Shown here: positions 23,285-32,936 of the stretch, piece by piece | Layout: every line of letters begins with the position of its first letter | How positions within the stretch are numbered: the first letter of the stretch is position 1 | Assembly: GCF_900112845.1 (NCBI RefSeq) | Contig: NZ_FONG01000014.1 | Location: forward strand, 62,001-126,000 | Source: Actinacidiphila alni | Lineage (GTDB): Bacteria; Actinomycetota; Actinomycetes; Streptomycetales; Streptomycetaceae | Length of the DNA stretch: 64,000 bases | Reading direction: 5' to 3' | Made by a program: the position numbers and the translations under genes | Notes under the pieces: model-generated | Databases searched by the model: none | What the model was told of the DNA's origin: nothing | Seen by the model: the letters and a program-made list of their open reading frames with translations, nothing else

Positions 23285-25138
23285 TCAGGCGACGGCGCTC
23301 GGTTCGCGGTGGTCCACCGCCGTCGCGTAGCCGCTCTTGTGCCGGTGCGGGGGCCGCTTGGCGCGTCCGGGCAGGAAGCGCTGGACGGCGGCGGGCAGCG
23401 GCAGGGACAGGGTGACGAAGCCCTCGGCCTGCATGATGGCGAAGCCGATCCTGGGCAGGTCACGGGAGTTGGGGAACACCAGGAAGCGCGGCACCCACTC
23501 GGGCTGGAACTTCGCGTTGAACTTGTACAGCGACTCGATCTGGAACCAGCGGGACAGGAAGACCAGCAGCCCGCGCCAGCCGCGCAGCACCGGGCCCGCG
23601 CCGATCCGTTCGCCGCGGGCCAGCGCCGAGCGGAACATCGCGAAGTTCAGCGACACGCGGGCGACGCCGAGCGCGGACGCCTGCTGGAGCGCGGCGACGA
23701 TCAGCAGTTCGTTGAGCCCGGGGTCGGCGGCCCGGTCGCGGCGCATCAGCTCCAGGGACATGCCGTCCGCGCCCCAGGGCACGAAGTGCAGCACGGCCCG
23801 CAGGTCGCCGAGTTCGGGGTGCGGCGCGCCCTGCTCGCGCTCCTTGTGGGCGGTGACGACGACGCAGTCGCCGTCCAGCTCCTCGCCGAAGCGGCCGAGC
23901 GCCATGGAGAAGCCGCGCTCGGTGTCGGTGCCGCGCCAGGCGTCCGCGGCCAGCCGTACGCGGTGCTTCTCGTCCTCGGTCAGCTCCCGCACCCGGCGGA
24001 CCCGGCACACGTACCCGGAGCGCTCGATGCGCTTGACCATCTGGCGGACGTTGCGCATCGCGCGGCCGGTGAGGGTGAAGTCGGCGGTGCGGACGATCGC
24101 CTCGTCGCCCAGCTCCAGCGCGTCCAGGCCGGTCTCGCGGGTCCACACCTCGCCGCCGGTCTCGCTGCACCCGACGACGGCGGGCAGCCAGGCGTGCGCC
24201 CGGGCCAGCTCCATGAACTGCTCGATGGCGCCGGGCCACGCCTCGACGTCGCCGATCGGGTCGCCGCCGGCGAGCATCACGCCGGACACCACGCGGTAGC
24301 AGACGGCGGCCTTGCCGCTGGGCGAGAAGACCACGGACTTGTCGCGGCGCAGCGCGAAGTGGCCGAGCGAGTCGCGGGCGCCGTGCCGGGCCAGCAGGGC
24401 GCGCAGCCGGTCCTCGTCGGCCTCGCTCAGCTCGGCGACCGGCCGGGCGGGGCGCAGCACGAGATACGCGGTGGAGGCGGCGATCAGCAGGCCGAGGCCG
24501 CCGAGCGAGTAGCCGACGACGTCGCCGACCCGGTCGCTGGTGTACGCCACGGGGCCGGAGACGCCGAACAGGCCGTACAGCACGTGCTGGCAGCGGTCGA
24601 GGAAGCCGGGGCTGCCGCGCTCGGAGCTGGGGTGGGCGCTGGTGATGACCAGGCCGAGCGCGAAGGCGCCCAGCGACAGGCCGACGAAGTTCAGCGCGGC
24701 CCGCCAGCGGGTGCGCGGGTCGGACAGCGCGGTGAACTCGGCCCGGTAGCCGATCAGCACGCCGAGCAGGCCGAGCGAGACGACGGCGCCGAAGCCGGAG
24801 TGCCGGTAGATCAGTTGGGTGGCAGCGCCGACCGGCAGCAGCACCACGGCCGCCCACCAGGCCCGTGACTTCCCGCGCTTGAGCGCGTGCGCGAGCATCA
24901 GCAGCAGGATGCCGGTGACCACGGAGGTCGCGGCGGCCAGCGAGCTGACGGTGCCGGGGAAGACCGCGGCCATGTGGTGCATCCGCCCGTTGCGGAACGC
25001 CGGGAAGACCGCGGAGACCACGTCCAGCAGGCCGATCACGGCCGCGGCGGTGCCGAGGATCCCCGGCACGGCGGAGGGCTTCAGCCGCCAGCGGCGCGAA
25101 CGCGAGGCACAGGCACGGTCAGCGGACATACACGTCAC
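23285..25138 (-). CDS. MprF/LysX-like membrane phosphatidylglycerol aminoacyltransferase
   Basis: 617 residues. N-terminal 240 residues hold six or so membrane helices; residues about 270-590 are a DUF2156 double-GNAT fold (RDKSVVFSPSGKAAVCYRVV, GDPIGDVEAW, TLTGRAMRNVRQMVKRIERSGY, LRAVLHFVPWG, SLYKFNAKFQPEW). In this family the enzyme moves lysine (or alanine) from aminoacyl-tRNA to phosphatidylglycerol, lowering surface charge. It lacks the fused LysRS domain of mycobacterial LysX. GTG 25138 or ATG 25129 may be the start. Inserted between folP and folE. Confidence 0.85.
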   Translation of the reverse strand: MTCMSADRACASRSRRWRLKPSAVPGILGTAAAVIGLLDVVSAVFPAFRNGRMHHMAAVFPGTVSSLAAATSVVTGILLLMLAHALKRGKSRAWWAAVVLLPVGAATQLIYRHSGFGAVVSLGLLGVLIGYRAEFTALSDPRTRWRAALNFVGLSLGAFALGLVITSAHPSSERGSPGFLDRCQHVLYGLFGVSGPVAYTSDRVGDVVGYSLGGLGLLIAASTAYLVLRPARPVAELSEADEDRLRALLARHGARDSLGHFALRRDKSVVFSPSGKAAVCYRVVSGVMLAGGDPIGDVEAWPGAIEQFMELARAHAWLPAVVGCSETGGEVWTRETGLDALELGDEAIVRTADFTLTGRAMRNVRQMVKRIERSGYVCRVRRVRELTEDEKHRVRLAADAWRGTDTERGFSMALGRFGEELDGDCVVVTAHKEREQGAPHPELGDLRAVLHFVPWGADGMSLELMRRDRAADPGLNELLIVAALQQASALGVARVSLNFAMFRSALARGERIGAGPVLRGWRGLLVFLSRWFQIESLYKFNAKFQPEWVPRFLVFPNSRDLPRIGFAIMQAEGFVTLSLPLPAAVQRFLPGRAKRPPHRHKSGYATAVDHREPSAVA

Positions 25139-25267
25139 CAGGGTCCATTACGAGCGAGTGAGTGGCGCCCTGTAGGACGCGGAACTCTGTTTAAGGGTTC
25201 CGTCGTGGGCAACGCAACTGTGACAGTCGCGGCCCGTTCATGTAACGGCCGGAGCGTAGGGGATCGC

Positions 25268-25876
25268 TCAGCCGCGCCCGATGATCAGGCTCATCGCCTC
25301 GGCGCGGGTCGCGGAGTCGCGGAGCTGGCCGCGGACGGCGGAGGTGATGGTCTTGGCGCCCTGCTTGCGGACCCCGCGCATCGTCATGCACATGTGCTCG
25401 CACTCGATGACGACGATGACCCCGCGCGGCTCCAGGATACGCATCAGGGCGTCCGCGATCTGCGTGGTGAGCCGCTCCTGCACCTGCGGGCGGCGGGCGT
25501 ATACGTCGACCAGCCGGGCCAGCTTGGACAGGCCGGTGATCTTGCCGCTGGTGGACGGGATGTAGCCGACGTGCGCGACACCGACGAACGGCACCAGGTG
25601 GTGCTCGCAGGACGACATCACCTCGATGTCCTTCACCAGCACCATCTCGTCGTGCCCGAGGTCGAAGGTGGTGGTCAGCACGTCCTCGGGCTGCTGCCAC
25701 AGGCCGGCGAATATCTCCTTGTACGCCCGGGCCACCCGCGCCGGGGTCTCCCGCAGGCCCTCGCGGTCCGGGTCCTCCCCCACCGCGTACAGCAGCTCGC
25801 GCACGGCCGCCTCGGCCCGCTTCTCGTCGAACTCGCCCACGGGGCTGTCGCCGTCGATCGTCACGGGATCGGTCAT
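25268..25876 (-). CDS. folE: GTP cyclohydrolase I
   Basis: 202 residues, first enzyme of pterin/folate synthesis, making dihydroneopterin triphosphate from GTP. Zinc ligands Cys and His in SSCEHHLVPFVGVAHVGYIPS, the third Cys in HMCMTMRGVRKQGAKTITSA; GLSKLARLVDVYARRPQVQERLT completes the core. N-terminal RAEAAVRELLYAVGEDPDREGLRETPARVARAY is typical. ATG 25876 after GGAACGAGG. It follows ftsH, but a strong terminator lies between, so folE has its own promoter or is reached by read-through. Confidence 0.97.
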   Translation of the reverse strand: MTDPVTIDGDSPVGEFDEKRAEAAVRELLYAVGEDPDREGLRETPARVARAYKEIFAGLWQQPEDVLTTTFDLGHDEMVLVKDIEVMSSCEHHLVPFVGVAHVGYIPSTSGKITGLSKLARLVDVYARRPQVQERLTTQIADALMRILEPRGVIVVIECEHMCMTMRGVRKQGAKTITSAVRGQLRDSATRAEAMSLIIGRG

Positions 25877-25920
25877 GATGCCTCGTTCCTCCGAAGTTCG
25901 CCGAAGTTCACCCGAAAAAC

Positions 25921-25958
25921 GGCAGCGGCCCCAAGGTTAAAACCCTGGGGCCGCTGCC
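25921..25958 (-). terminator. Intrinsic terminator after ftsH
   Basis: Perfect 13-bp arms GGCAGCGGCCCCA / TGGGGCCGCTGCC with an inner GGTT / AACC pair; on the minus strand it is followed by GTTTTT, a canonical Rho-independent terminator. Confidence 0.92.
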
Positions 25959-26000
25959 TGCATTCCGGGCCGGGCCCGGACTTCCCGCTGGTGGGGGCGG

Positions 26001-28055
26001 TCAGCCCTCCGGAGTGCCGTCCTCGGGACGGTCGACCGGCTCGGCGACGGGGGGCTTGGCCGTGGAGACCGAACCCGACGTGATGCCGTTGGCGGGCTGC
26101 GCCCCGTTGGTCAGTGCCAGCTCCTTGGGAGAGAGCACCGGCGGACGGGTGGACGGCGTACGGCGGGCGGACCCGGTCCAGGCCGGACGCGGGGGACGCT
26201 TCACGATCGGAGCGAAGATCTCGGCGATCTGCTCCTTGTTCAGCGTCTCCTTCTCCAGCAGGTTGAGGACCAGATTGTCCAGGACGTCCCGGTTCTCGAC
26301 CAGGATCTCCCACGCCTCGTTGTGCGCCGTCTCGATGAGCTTCTTGACTTCCTCGTCCACCAGCCCGGCGACCTCTTCCGAGTAGTCGCGCTGGTGACCC
26401 ATCTCACGGCCGAGGAACGGCTCGGAGTTGTCCGAACCGAACTTGATCGCGCCGAGCCGCTCGGTCATGCCGTACTGCGTGACCATGGCACGGGCGGTCG
26501 CGGTGGCCTTCTCGATGTCGTTCGACGCGCCGGTGGTCGGGTCGTGGAAGACCAGTTCCTCCGCCGCCCGGCCGCCCATCATGTAGGCGAGCTGGTCGAG
26601 CATCTCATTGCGCGTCGTGGAGTACTTGTCCTCGTCGGGCAGCACCATCGTGTAGCCCAGCGCCCGGCCGCGGGACAGGATCGTCACCTTGTGCACCGGG
26701 TCGGAGTTCGGCGAGGCCGCCGCGACCAGGGCGTGTCCGCCCTCGTGGTACGCGGTGATCTTCTTCTCCTTGTCCGACATGATGCGGGTGCGCTTCTGCG
26801 GACCGGCCACGACGCGGTCGATGGCCTCGTCGAGCACCGCGTTGTCGATGACCTTCTTGTTGCTGCGCGCGGTGAGCAGCGCCGCCTCGTTGAGCACATT
26901 GCTCAGGTCGGCGCCGGTGAAGCCGGGGGTGCGGCGGGCGACGGCCATCAGGTCGACGTCCGGGGCGACCGGCTTGCCCTTCTGGTGCACGGCGAGGATC
27001 TCGACGCGGCCCTGGAGGTCCGGCGGGTCGACCGCGATCTGCCGGTCGAAGCGGCCGGGCCGCAGCAGTGCCGGGTCGAGGATGTCGGGCCGGTTCGTGG
27101 CGGCGATCAGGATCACGCCGCCCTTCACGTCGAAGCCGTCCATCTCGACCAGCAGCTGGTTGAGGGTCTGCTCGCGCTCGTCGTGACCGCCGCCGAGGCC
27201 CGCGCCGCGGTGCCGGCCGACGGCGTCGATCTCGTCGACGAAGACGATCGCCGGGGCGTTCGCCTTGGCCTGCTCGAACAGGTCGCGGACGCGGCTGGCG
27301 CCGACACCCACGAACATCTCGACGAAGTCGGAGCCGGAGATCGAGTAGAACGGCACGCCCGCCTCGCCCGCGACGGCGCGGGCCAGCAGGGTCTTGCCGG
27401 TACCCGGGCGGCCGTACAGCAGCACGCCCTTGGGGATCTTGGCGCCGACGGCCTGGAACTTGGCGGGCTCCTGGAGGAATTCCTTGATCTCCTGGAGCTC
27501 CTCCACCGCCTCGTCGCAGCCCGCCACGTCGGAGAACGTCGTCTTGGGGGTGTCCTTGGTGATCAGCTTGGCCTTGGACTTCCCGAACTGCATGACGCGC
27601 GAACCGCCGCCCTGCATCTGGTTCATCAGGAAGAGGAAGACCACGACGATCAGCACGAACGGCAGCAGCGACAGCAGGATGCCGACGAAGGCGTTCTGCT
27701 TCGACGGCGAGACGGTGTAACCGTCGGGGATGGTGGTCCCCTTCACCTTGCCGTCGACGATGTTCTGCAGCTCGGCGGCGATCGCGGCGCCCTGGTCACC
27801 GATGTAGCTGGCCCGGACCTTGGAGCTGCCCTCGACCTTGACCCCGTCGCGGAGCTGGACCTTGATGGAGTTGTCGTCGCCCGTCGTCAGTTCGGCGGAC
27901 TTGGCCTGGTTGGTTTCGATCGCATGTAGAACCTCGCCGGTGTCCACCGTCTTGTAGCCGCCGCCTGATCCGACGACCTGCATCAACACGACCACGGCGA
28001 GGACAGCCAGCACGATCCACATGACTGGCCCACGGAAATAGCGCTTCACGTCCAT
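26001..28055 (-). CDS. ftsH: ATP-dependent zinc metalloprotease FtsH
   Basis: 684-residue membrane AAA+ protease degrading membrane and short-lived cytoplasmic proteins. Two membrane helices (about 11-29, 112-134) flank a small external domain. Walker A is GRPGTGKT near residue 215 (Arg where GPPGTGKT is usual), Walker B IVFVDEIDAVG, second region of homology ATNRPDILDPALLRPGRFDR, zinc site HEGGH near residue 437 with a distal Asp region. Start ATG 28055 (MDVKRYF) fits the family; a GTG 36 bases upstream precedes an AGGAGGG that would serve neither well. A 70-residue Pro/Ser-rich tail follows. Located beside folE and hpt as in other actinobacteria. Confidence 0.97.
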   Translation of the reverse strand: MDVKRYFRGPVMWIVLAVLAVVVLMQVVGSGGGYKTVDTGEVLHAIETNQAKSAELTTGDDNSIKVQLRDGVKVEGSSKVRASYIGDQGAAIAAELQNIVDGKVKGTTIPDGYTVSPSKQNAFVGILLSLLPFVLIVVVFLFLMNQMQGGGSRVMQFGKSKAKLITKDTPKTTFSDVAGCDEAVEELQEIKEFLQEPAKFQAVGAKIPKGVLLYGRPGTGKTLLARAVAGEAGVPFYSISGSDFVEMFVGVGASRVRDLFEQAKANAPAIVFVDEIDAVGRHRGAGLGGGHDEREQTLNQLLVEMDGFDVKGGVILIAATNRPDILDPALLRPGRFDRQIAVDPPDLQGRVEILAVHQKGKPVAPDVDLMAVARRTPGFTGADLSNVLNEAALLTARSNKKVIDNAVLDEAIDRVVAGPQKRTRIMSDKEKKITAYHEGGHALVAAASPNSDPVHKVTILSRGRALGYTMVLPDEDKYSTTRNEMLDQLAYMMGGRAAEELVFHDPTTGASNDIEKATATARAMVTQYGMTERLGAIKFGSDNSEPFLGREMGHQRDYSEEVAGLVDEEVKKLIETAHNEAWEILVENRDVLDNLVLNLLEKETLNKEQIAEIFAPIVKRPPRPAWTGSARRTPSTRPPVLSPKELALTNGAQPANGITSGSVSTAKPPVAEPVDRPEDGTPEG

Positions 28056-28301
28056 CCATGCGGGGCGAACTCGCCCCGTCCCTCCTGCCACAGTGAGGCA
28101 CCGCCGCCTGCTGGCCGCGCGTGCGTGCCGGTGTATGACCCGACCTTCGGACGGTACCTCAGCATTGTCACCCGAGGTTGCCGCCGACCGTTAACAATCC
28201 CGCTTTCCCCTGCTCCAACGGCGGGAAACCGGCCCTGGTTCCCGCGGCCGAACGGGGTGTGTGCGACGTCTCGGCGGACGCCGCTGCCTGCGGGCCTGCG
28301 G

Positions 28302-28856
28302 TCAGCCACCGTAGACGTGCGGGGCGAGCGTCCCCACGAAGGGGAGATTGCGGTATTTCTCGGCGTAATCCAGGCCGTATCCGACGACGAATTCATTGGG
28401 AATGTCGAAGCCGGTGTACTTCACGTCGATCTCGACCTTGGCCGCGTCGGGCTTGCGCAGCAGCGTGCAGACCTCCAGGGAGGCCGGGCCGCGCGAGCCG
28501 AGGTTGCTGATCAGCCAGGACAGGGTGAGCCCGGAGTCGATGATGTCCTCGACGATCAGCACGTCGCGGCCGGCGATGTCGGTGTCCAGGTCCTTGAGGA
28601 TGCGGACGACGCCGGAGGACTTGGTGCCGGCGCCGTAGGAGGACACCGCCATCCAGTCCATCGTGACGTTGGCGGACAGGGCACGGGCCAGGTCCGCCAT
28701 CACCATCACGGCGCCCTTGAGGACACCGACGATCAGCAGGTCCTTGCCCGCGTAGTCCCGGTCGATCTGCGCGGCCAGCTCGCTGAGCTTCGCGTCGATC
28801 TCTGGCTTGGAGATGAGCACCTTCTCAAGGTCGGCGCCCATGTCTTTCTCGTTCAC
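28302..28856 (-). CDS. hpt: Hypoxanthine phosphoribosyltransferase
   Basis: 184 residues of purine salvage, making IMP/GMP from base and PRPP. PRPP motif VLIVEDIIDSGLTLSWL, the GVLKGAVMVMADLAR loop, MDWMAVSSYGAGTKSSG flexible loop and VVGYGLDYAEKYRNLP at the C-terminus. GTG 28856 after GAGGGA is used; ATG 28841 is an alternative. Sits 57 bp after tilS on the same strand, the common tilS-hpt-ftsH order, probably one transcript. Confidence 0.95.
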   Translation of the reverse strand: MNEKDMGADLEKVLISKPEIDAKLSELAAQIDRDYAGKDLLIVGVLKGAVMVMADLARALSANVTMDWMAVSSYGAGTKSSGVVRILKDLDTDIAGRDVLIVEDIIDSGLTLSWLISNLGSRGPASLEVCTLLRKPDAAKVEIDVKYTGFDIPNEFVVGYGLDYAEKYRNLPFVGTLAPHVYGG

Positions 28857-28913
28857 TGCGCGGTATGTCCCTCAAGTAGTCGGCTCCCGGGTCGCCGGAC
28901 GACGGCGGCAGCT

Positions 28914-29909
28914 CTACGACGGCGAGAACACCAGTCTGCCATTGGCCCTGCGCGCGGCGACGCCGCCCGGCAGGTTGAGGGCCTTCTGGCCGTGCCAGTC
29001 GGTGACCAGCCGGTCGACCTCCTCGATGTGCCGGGCGAAGAGGAAGCCGGGGGGCGAGCCGGCGGCGATCGCGGCGCGGCGCAGCACCCGGCGGCGTACG
29101 GCGGCGGGCAGCGCGTACAGCCGCAGCGCGTCCAGGCTGCCGTCGTCGCCCGCCGCGTCGGCCTGGGCGTCGGCGGCCCACTGGTCGAGGGCGTCGGCGT
29201 CGTCCCGGGAGAGCTGGGCGGTACGGGCCAGGGCCTCGACGACGCCCTTGCCGAGGGACTTCTCCAGGACGGGCAGCGCCTCGTGGCGCACCCGGGAGCG
29301 GGTGTAGGCGGGGTCGTGGTTGTGCGGGTCCTCCCACACGGTGATGCCCTGGGCGAGGCATCCCTTGCGCACGGTGTCGCGGTCAAGCAGCAGGAAGGGG
29401 CGGCGGTAGCGGCCGCCGGTGCCGGAGACGGCGGCCATCCCGGACAGTGACCGGGTGCCGGAGCCGCGGGCGAGGCCGAGGAGCACCGTTTCTGCCTGGT
29501 CGTCACGGGTGTGGCCGAGCAGGACGGCGGCGGCGCCGTGGGCTTCGGCGGTGGCGTCCAGCGCGGCGTAGCGGGCGTCCCGGGCGGCGGCCTCGGGCCC
29601 GCCCTGGCGGCCGACGGTGACGCAGACGGCGTCGACCGGGTCGAGGCCGAGGCCGCGCAGGCGTCCGGCGACCTCCTGGGCGCGGAGGGCGGAGCCGGCC
29701 TGGAGGCCGTGGTCGACGGTGACGGCTCCGGCGCGCACCCCGAGTCTGGGGGCTTCGAAAGCGAGGGCGGCGGCCAGCGCCATGGAGTCGGCACCGCCGC
29801 TGCACGCGGCGAGCACCAGGGGGTGCGGGTCGGTGGACGCGGTGAGGACGTCGTGCAGGACGCGGCGGACCGCCAGGCGTATCGCCGCGACCGTGGGATG
29901 GGGGCCCAT
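28914..29909 (-). CDS. tilS: tRNA(Ile)-lysidine synthase
   Basis: 331 residues. N-type ATP pyrophosphatase that converts C34 of tRNA-Ile(CAU) to lysidine so it reads AUA. PP-loop CSGGADSMALAAAL (about 35-48), VDHGLQAGSALRAQEVA and LGHTRDDQAETVLLGLARGSGTRSLSGM are intact. The C-terminal region is short compared with E. coli TilS, as usual in actinobacteria. ATG 29909 after CAGGAGGG. Essential gene expected; heads the tilS-hpt unit. Confidence 0.95.
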   Translation of the reverse strand: MGPHPTVAAIRLAVRRVLHDVLTASTDPHPLVLAACSGGADSMALAAALAFEAPRLGVRAGAVTVDHGLQAGSALRAQEVAGRLRGLGLDPVDAVCVTVGRQGGPEAAARDARYAALDATAEAHGAAAVLLGHTRDDQAETVLLGLARGSGTRSLSGMAAVSGTGGRYRRPFLLLDRDTVRKGCLAQGITVWEDPHNHDPAYTRSRVRHEALPVLEKSLGKGVVEALARTAQLSRDDADALDQWAADAQADAAGDDGSLDALRLYALPAAVRRRVLRRAAIAAGSPPGFLFARHIEEVDRLVTDWHGQKALNLPGGVAARRANGRLVFSPS

Positions 29910-30080
29910 GTCCGGTTCCCTCCTGAGGAGGCTGTGAGAAGCGCGCCGAAGTGACGCAGGGTATCCAGATGGTGACAGAAGCTCGGGGCTTACCCGAGCA
30001 TCGCACGCGCTACCCTGCGGCTACGGTCCCTCGGACGGGTGAACCGGGCGGCGTACCGGCCTTCCCGGGCGGTGCCGTCC

Positions 30081-31277
30081 TCACGATTCGCTACGGCTGT
30101 GCACCCGCGCGACCCACTCCGCGGGTTTGGCGATCTCCGATTTGGTGGGGAGGGTGTTGGGCGAGGTCCACACCCGGTTGAAGCCGTCCATGCCGACCTC
30201 CTTGACGACGGCGCGCACGAAGCGCTCGCCGTCGCGGTACTGGCGCAGCTTGGCGTCCAGGCCGAGCAGGCGGCGCAGCGCCTGGTCGAGCCGGCCGGCG
30301 CCGCTGGCCCGCCGCTGGCTGAACTTCTCCCGGATCTCCGCCACCGACGGCACCACGTCGGGGCCGACGCCGTCCATCACGTAGTCGGCGTGGCCTTCGA
30401 GCAGCGACATCACGGCGGTGAGCCGGGCCAGGATCTCGCGCTGGGTGGGCGTCTGGACGAGGTCGACCAGGCTGCGGCCGTCCTCGTCGCGCGACGCGCC
30501 GTCGGCGGCCCCGGCGGGATCCGCGGCGTCTTCTTCCTTGCCGCCGCCGGAGCCGGTGAAGGACTGCACGGCTTCGCGGACCCGTTCGATGACGGTGGAG
30601 GCGTCCAGTTCGGTCTCGCCGAGGAAGGACTGGATCTCGTTCTCGATGTGGTCGCGCAGCCAGGGCACGGCGGAGAACTGGGTGCGGTGGGTCTCCTCGT
30701 GCAGGCACACCCACAGCCGGAAGTCGTGCGGGTCGACGTCCAGTTCGCGTTCGACGTGCACGATGTTGGGCGCGACCAGCAGCAGGCGTCCGGCGCGGGA
30801 CTCGCCGGGTCCGGGCTTGGCCGGTCCTGCGGGCAGTTCGCGGGTCGGCGGCGCGAAGGTCTCGTACTGGCCGAGCACCCGGGAGGACAGGAAGCTCAGC
30901 AGCATGCCGACCTCGACGCCGGTGACCTTGCCGCCGACGGTGCCGAGCACGACGCCGCCGGGGCCGCCCGGGCGGCGCGACTGCATCTTGCCGAGCAGCG
31001 GCTTCATGATCTCGCGGAAGCCGGCGACATTGGCCTTCACCCAGCCCGCGCGGTCCACGATGAGGACCGGTGTGCCGTGCGGGGGCACCTCGGCGTCCCC
31101 GTACATCCGGGTGAACGCCCGCACATGTGCTTCCGACTCCTGCGCGTGCGCGCGCAGCTCCGCCACGATGGCGCGGGCCTCGTCCCGGCTCACCTCAGGC
31201 CCCGGGCGCGTCAACCGCTGCGCGGTCGCCACGGCGAGGTTCCAGTCGACCATCTCGCTTCCACCGATGCTCGTCAT
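30081..31277 (-). CDS. DUF2342-family zinc-dependent metalloprotease-like protein
   Basis: 398 residues of an actinobacterial family often labelled 'coenzyme F420 biosynthesis-associated' or zinc-dependent metalloprotease. Zinc motif HEETHRTQF (HExxH) near residue 203 and a downstream Glu in LLEGHADYVMD. No signal peptide. The N-terminal 100 residues (WNLAVATAQRLTRPGPEVSRDEA) and C-terminal FVRAVVKEVGMDGFNRVW are family-typical. ATG 31277 has AAGG close by; a longer frame upstream overlaps dacB's downstream gap. It follows dacB on the same strand, an old neighbour pair. Role unknown; peptidase activity has not been shown to my knowledge. Confidence 0.85.
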   Translation of the reverse strand: MTSIGGSEMVDWNLAVATAQRLTRPGPEVSRDEARAIVAELRAHAQESEAHVRAFTRMYGDAEVPPHGTPVLIVDRAGWVKANVAGFREIMKPLLGKMQSRRPGGPGGVVLGTVGGKVTGVEVGMLLSFLSSRVLGQYETFAPPTRELPAGPAKPGPGESRAGRLLLVAPNIVHVERELDVDPHDFRLWVCLHEETHRTQFSAVPWLRDHIENEIQSFLGETELDASTVIERVREAVQSFTGSGGGKEEDAADPAGAADGASRDEDGRSLVDLVQTPTQREILARLTAVMSLLEGHADYVMDGVGPDVVPSVAEIREKFSQRRASGAGRLDQALRRLLGLDAKLRQYRDGERFVRAVVKEVGMDGFNRVWTSPNTLPTKSEIAKPAEWVARVHSRSES

Positions 31278-31418
31278 GCCTTCACGGTACGTTGCCGCCC
31301 CCGTTTTGGGCTGCCCCACCAACAGGTTGCCCCTGCTCCGGGATCGCCGAGGGGGTACTTCGCGGTCGCCCGGGGGTCGCTTCCGGCGGGCGCGGACGCC
31401 GTACGGGGCGGCCTGCGG

Positions 31419-32894
31419 TCAGCGCGTCAGGGCCGTGGCCAGGCGGTCGAGGGCGGACTGGGCCGCGTCGGCGTCGGTGGTGCCGTCGGTCAGGAACGCG
31501 AAGGCGAGCAGGCGGCCGGCCGGGGTGACGGTGGTGCCCGCGATGGTGTTGGTGCCGGTGAGGGTGCCGGTCTTGGCGTGCACGACGCCGGCACCGCGCG
31601 TGGCGCGGAAGCGGTCGGCGAGCGTGCCGGTGAATCCGGCGACCGGCAACCCGGTGAGCACCGGCCGCAGTTCGGGGTGGGCCGGGCTCGCGGCGAGCGC
31701 GAGGATCCGCGCCAGGGTCGTCGCGGCGACCTTGTCGGTGCCGTCGAGGCCGCTGCCGTCGTGGAAGGACGCGCCGGGCAGCGGCACCCCGAGCCGCCGC
31801 AGCACGTCGGGGATCGCCGCCGCGCCGCCGGCGAAGCTCGCGGGCCGCCCGGTGGCCCGGGCGACCTGCCGGGCCAGCGCCTCGGCCAGGTCGTTGTCGC
31901 TGTTGGTCAGCATCCGCTCGACCAGCTCGTCCAGCGGCGCGGACTGATGCGCCGCCAGCCGCGTACCGCCGCGTCCGCTGTGCTCGGAGACGGCGCCCTC
32001 GACGGTGATGCCCCGGTCCCGCAGCAGGTCGGCGAAGGCGTCGGCGGCGTCCCGCGCCGGGGTGAACGACCGGTCGGCGGTGCCGCTGTCGCTGTCGTCC
32101 AGCCGCCCCTCGCGGACCATCAGCGCGGTGACGGGCGCCAGGTTCTCGTTGTGCCCGATGGGGTGCAGCGAACTGCCGCTGTACAGCGAGGTGTCGTAGC
32201 CGAGCCGTACGGACGTGGCGCCGCGTGCCTTGAGGGCGGCGGCGGTGTCGTCGGCGAGCCCGCCCAGTTCCAGGGTGGGGTCGCCGCCGCCGACCAGGAC
32301 GACGCGGCCGTCCTTGCCGAGCACGACCGTGGTGGTGAGCCGGTGTCCCGCGCCGAGCGTGGCGAGGGCGGCCGTGGCGGTGGCGAGCTTGGTGGTGGAC
32401 GCCGGGGTGGACGGCGTGGCGGCCCGGTGGTCGTACAGCACCGTGCCTGTGGCGGCGTCCACGACGATCCCGGTGCGCAGCGTGCCGAGCCCGTCCGAGG
32501 CCATCAGCGGGTCGAGCAGCGCCTTGAGGGCGGCCGGGTCGGGCGCGGTGCCGGTCGCCGAGGCGGAACCGGCCGAGGCTCCCTTGCCGGCGCCGGTCGC
32601 CGAGGCGGGCGCGGGCAGCAGCACGGGCGCGGCCGACGGTGCGGGCGGCGTGACGGCGGGAGTGCGCGGGGGCGGTGTGTGCCGGTGTCCGGCGGCGGCC
32701 AGGACCCGGTCCCGGTCGGCGGCGTGCCGGCGCTCCGCCGTACGCTGGCCGGAATCCCACGGGCCCGAGGCGGCCACCGCCCCGAGGGCCACCGCCAGAC
32801 CTATCGCGGCCGAACCCGCCACGACCTGCCACGTTCTGCCGAGCGGCACCCCCGACCAGCCCCTTTCGCGACCACCCACATGCGTGGGAGACAC
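31419..32894 (-). CDS. dacB: D-alanyl-D-alanine carboxypeptidase/endopeptidase (PBP4, S13)
   Basis: 491 residues. Anchored by an N-terminal helix (about 21-42), then a Ala/Pro/Ser linker to residue ~110. Penicillin-binding motifs: STTK in TPASTTKLATA (about 147-150), SDN in MLTNSDNDLAEAL, and KTG in VHAKTGTLTGTNT. It trims peptidoglycan stem peptides or cuts cross-links outside the cell. GTG start 32894, divergent from ppa with only 42 bp between the starts, so the promoters overlap. Confidence 0.93.
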   Translation of the reverse strand: MSPTHVGGRERGWSGVPLGRTWQVVAGSAAIGLAVALGAVAASGPWDSGQRTAERRHAADRDRVLAAAGHRHTPPPRTPAVTPPAPSAAPVLLPAPASATGAGKGASAGSASATGTAPDPAALKALLDPLMASDGLGTLRTGIVVDAATGTVLYDHRAATPSTPASTTKLATATAALATLGAGHRLTTTVVLGKDGRVVLVGGGDPTLELGGLADDTAAALKARGATSVRLGYDTSLYSGSSLHPIGHNENLAPVTALMVREGRLDDSDSGTADRSFTPARDAADAFADLLRDRGITVEGAVSEHSGRGGTRLAAHQSAPLDELVERMLTNSDNDLAEALARQVARATGRPASFAGGAAAIPDVLRRLGVPLPGASFHDGSGLDGTDKVAATTLARILALAASPAHPELRPVLTGLPVAGFTGTLADRFRATRGAGVVHAKTGTLTGTNTIAGTTVTPAGRLLAFAFLTDGTTDADAAQSALDRLATALTR

Positions 32895-32936
32895 TTAATC
32901 ACCCGCAGTATGCGCTGATCATGGAGGAGTAGGGCC

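Noticed and set aside
30039..32918. A 959-codon plus-strand open frame over the metalloprotease and dacB
   Set aside because: Antisense to two genes with intact motifs; no ribosome site and unnatural composition.
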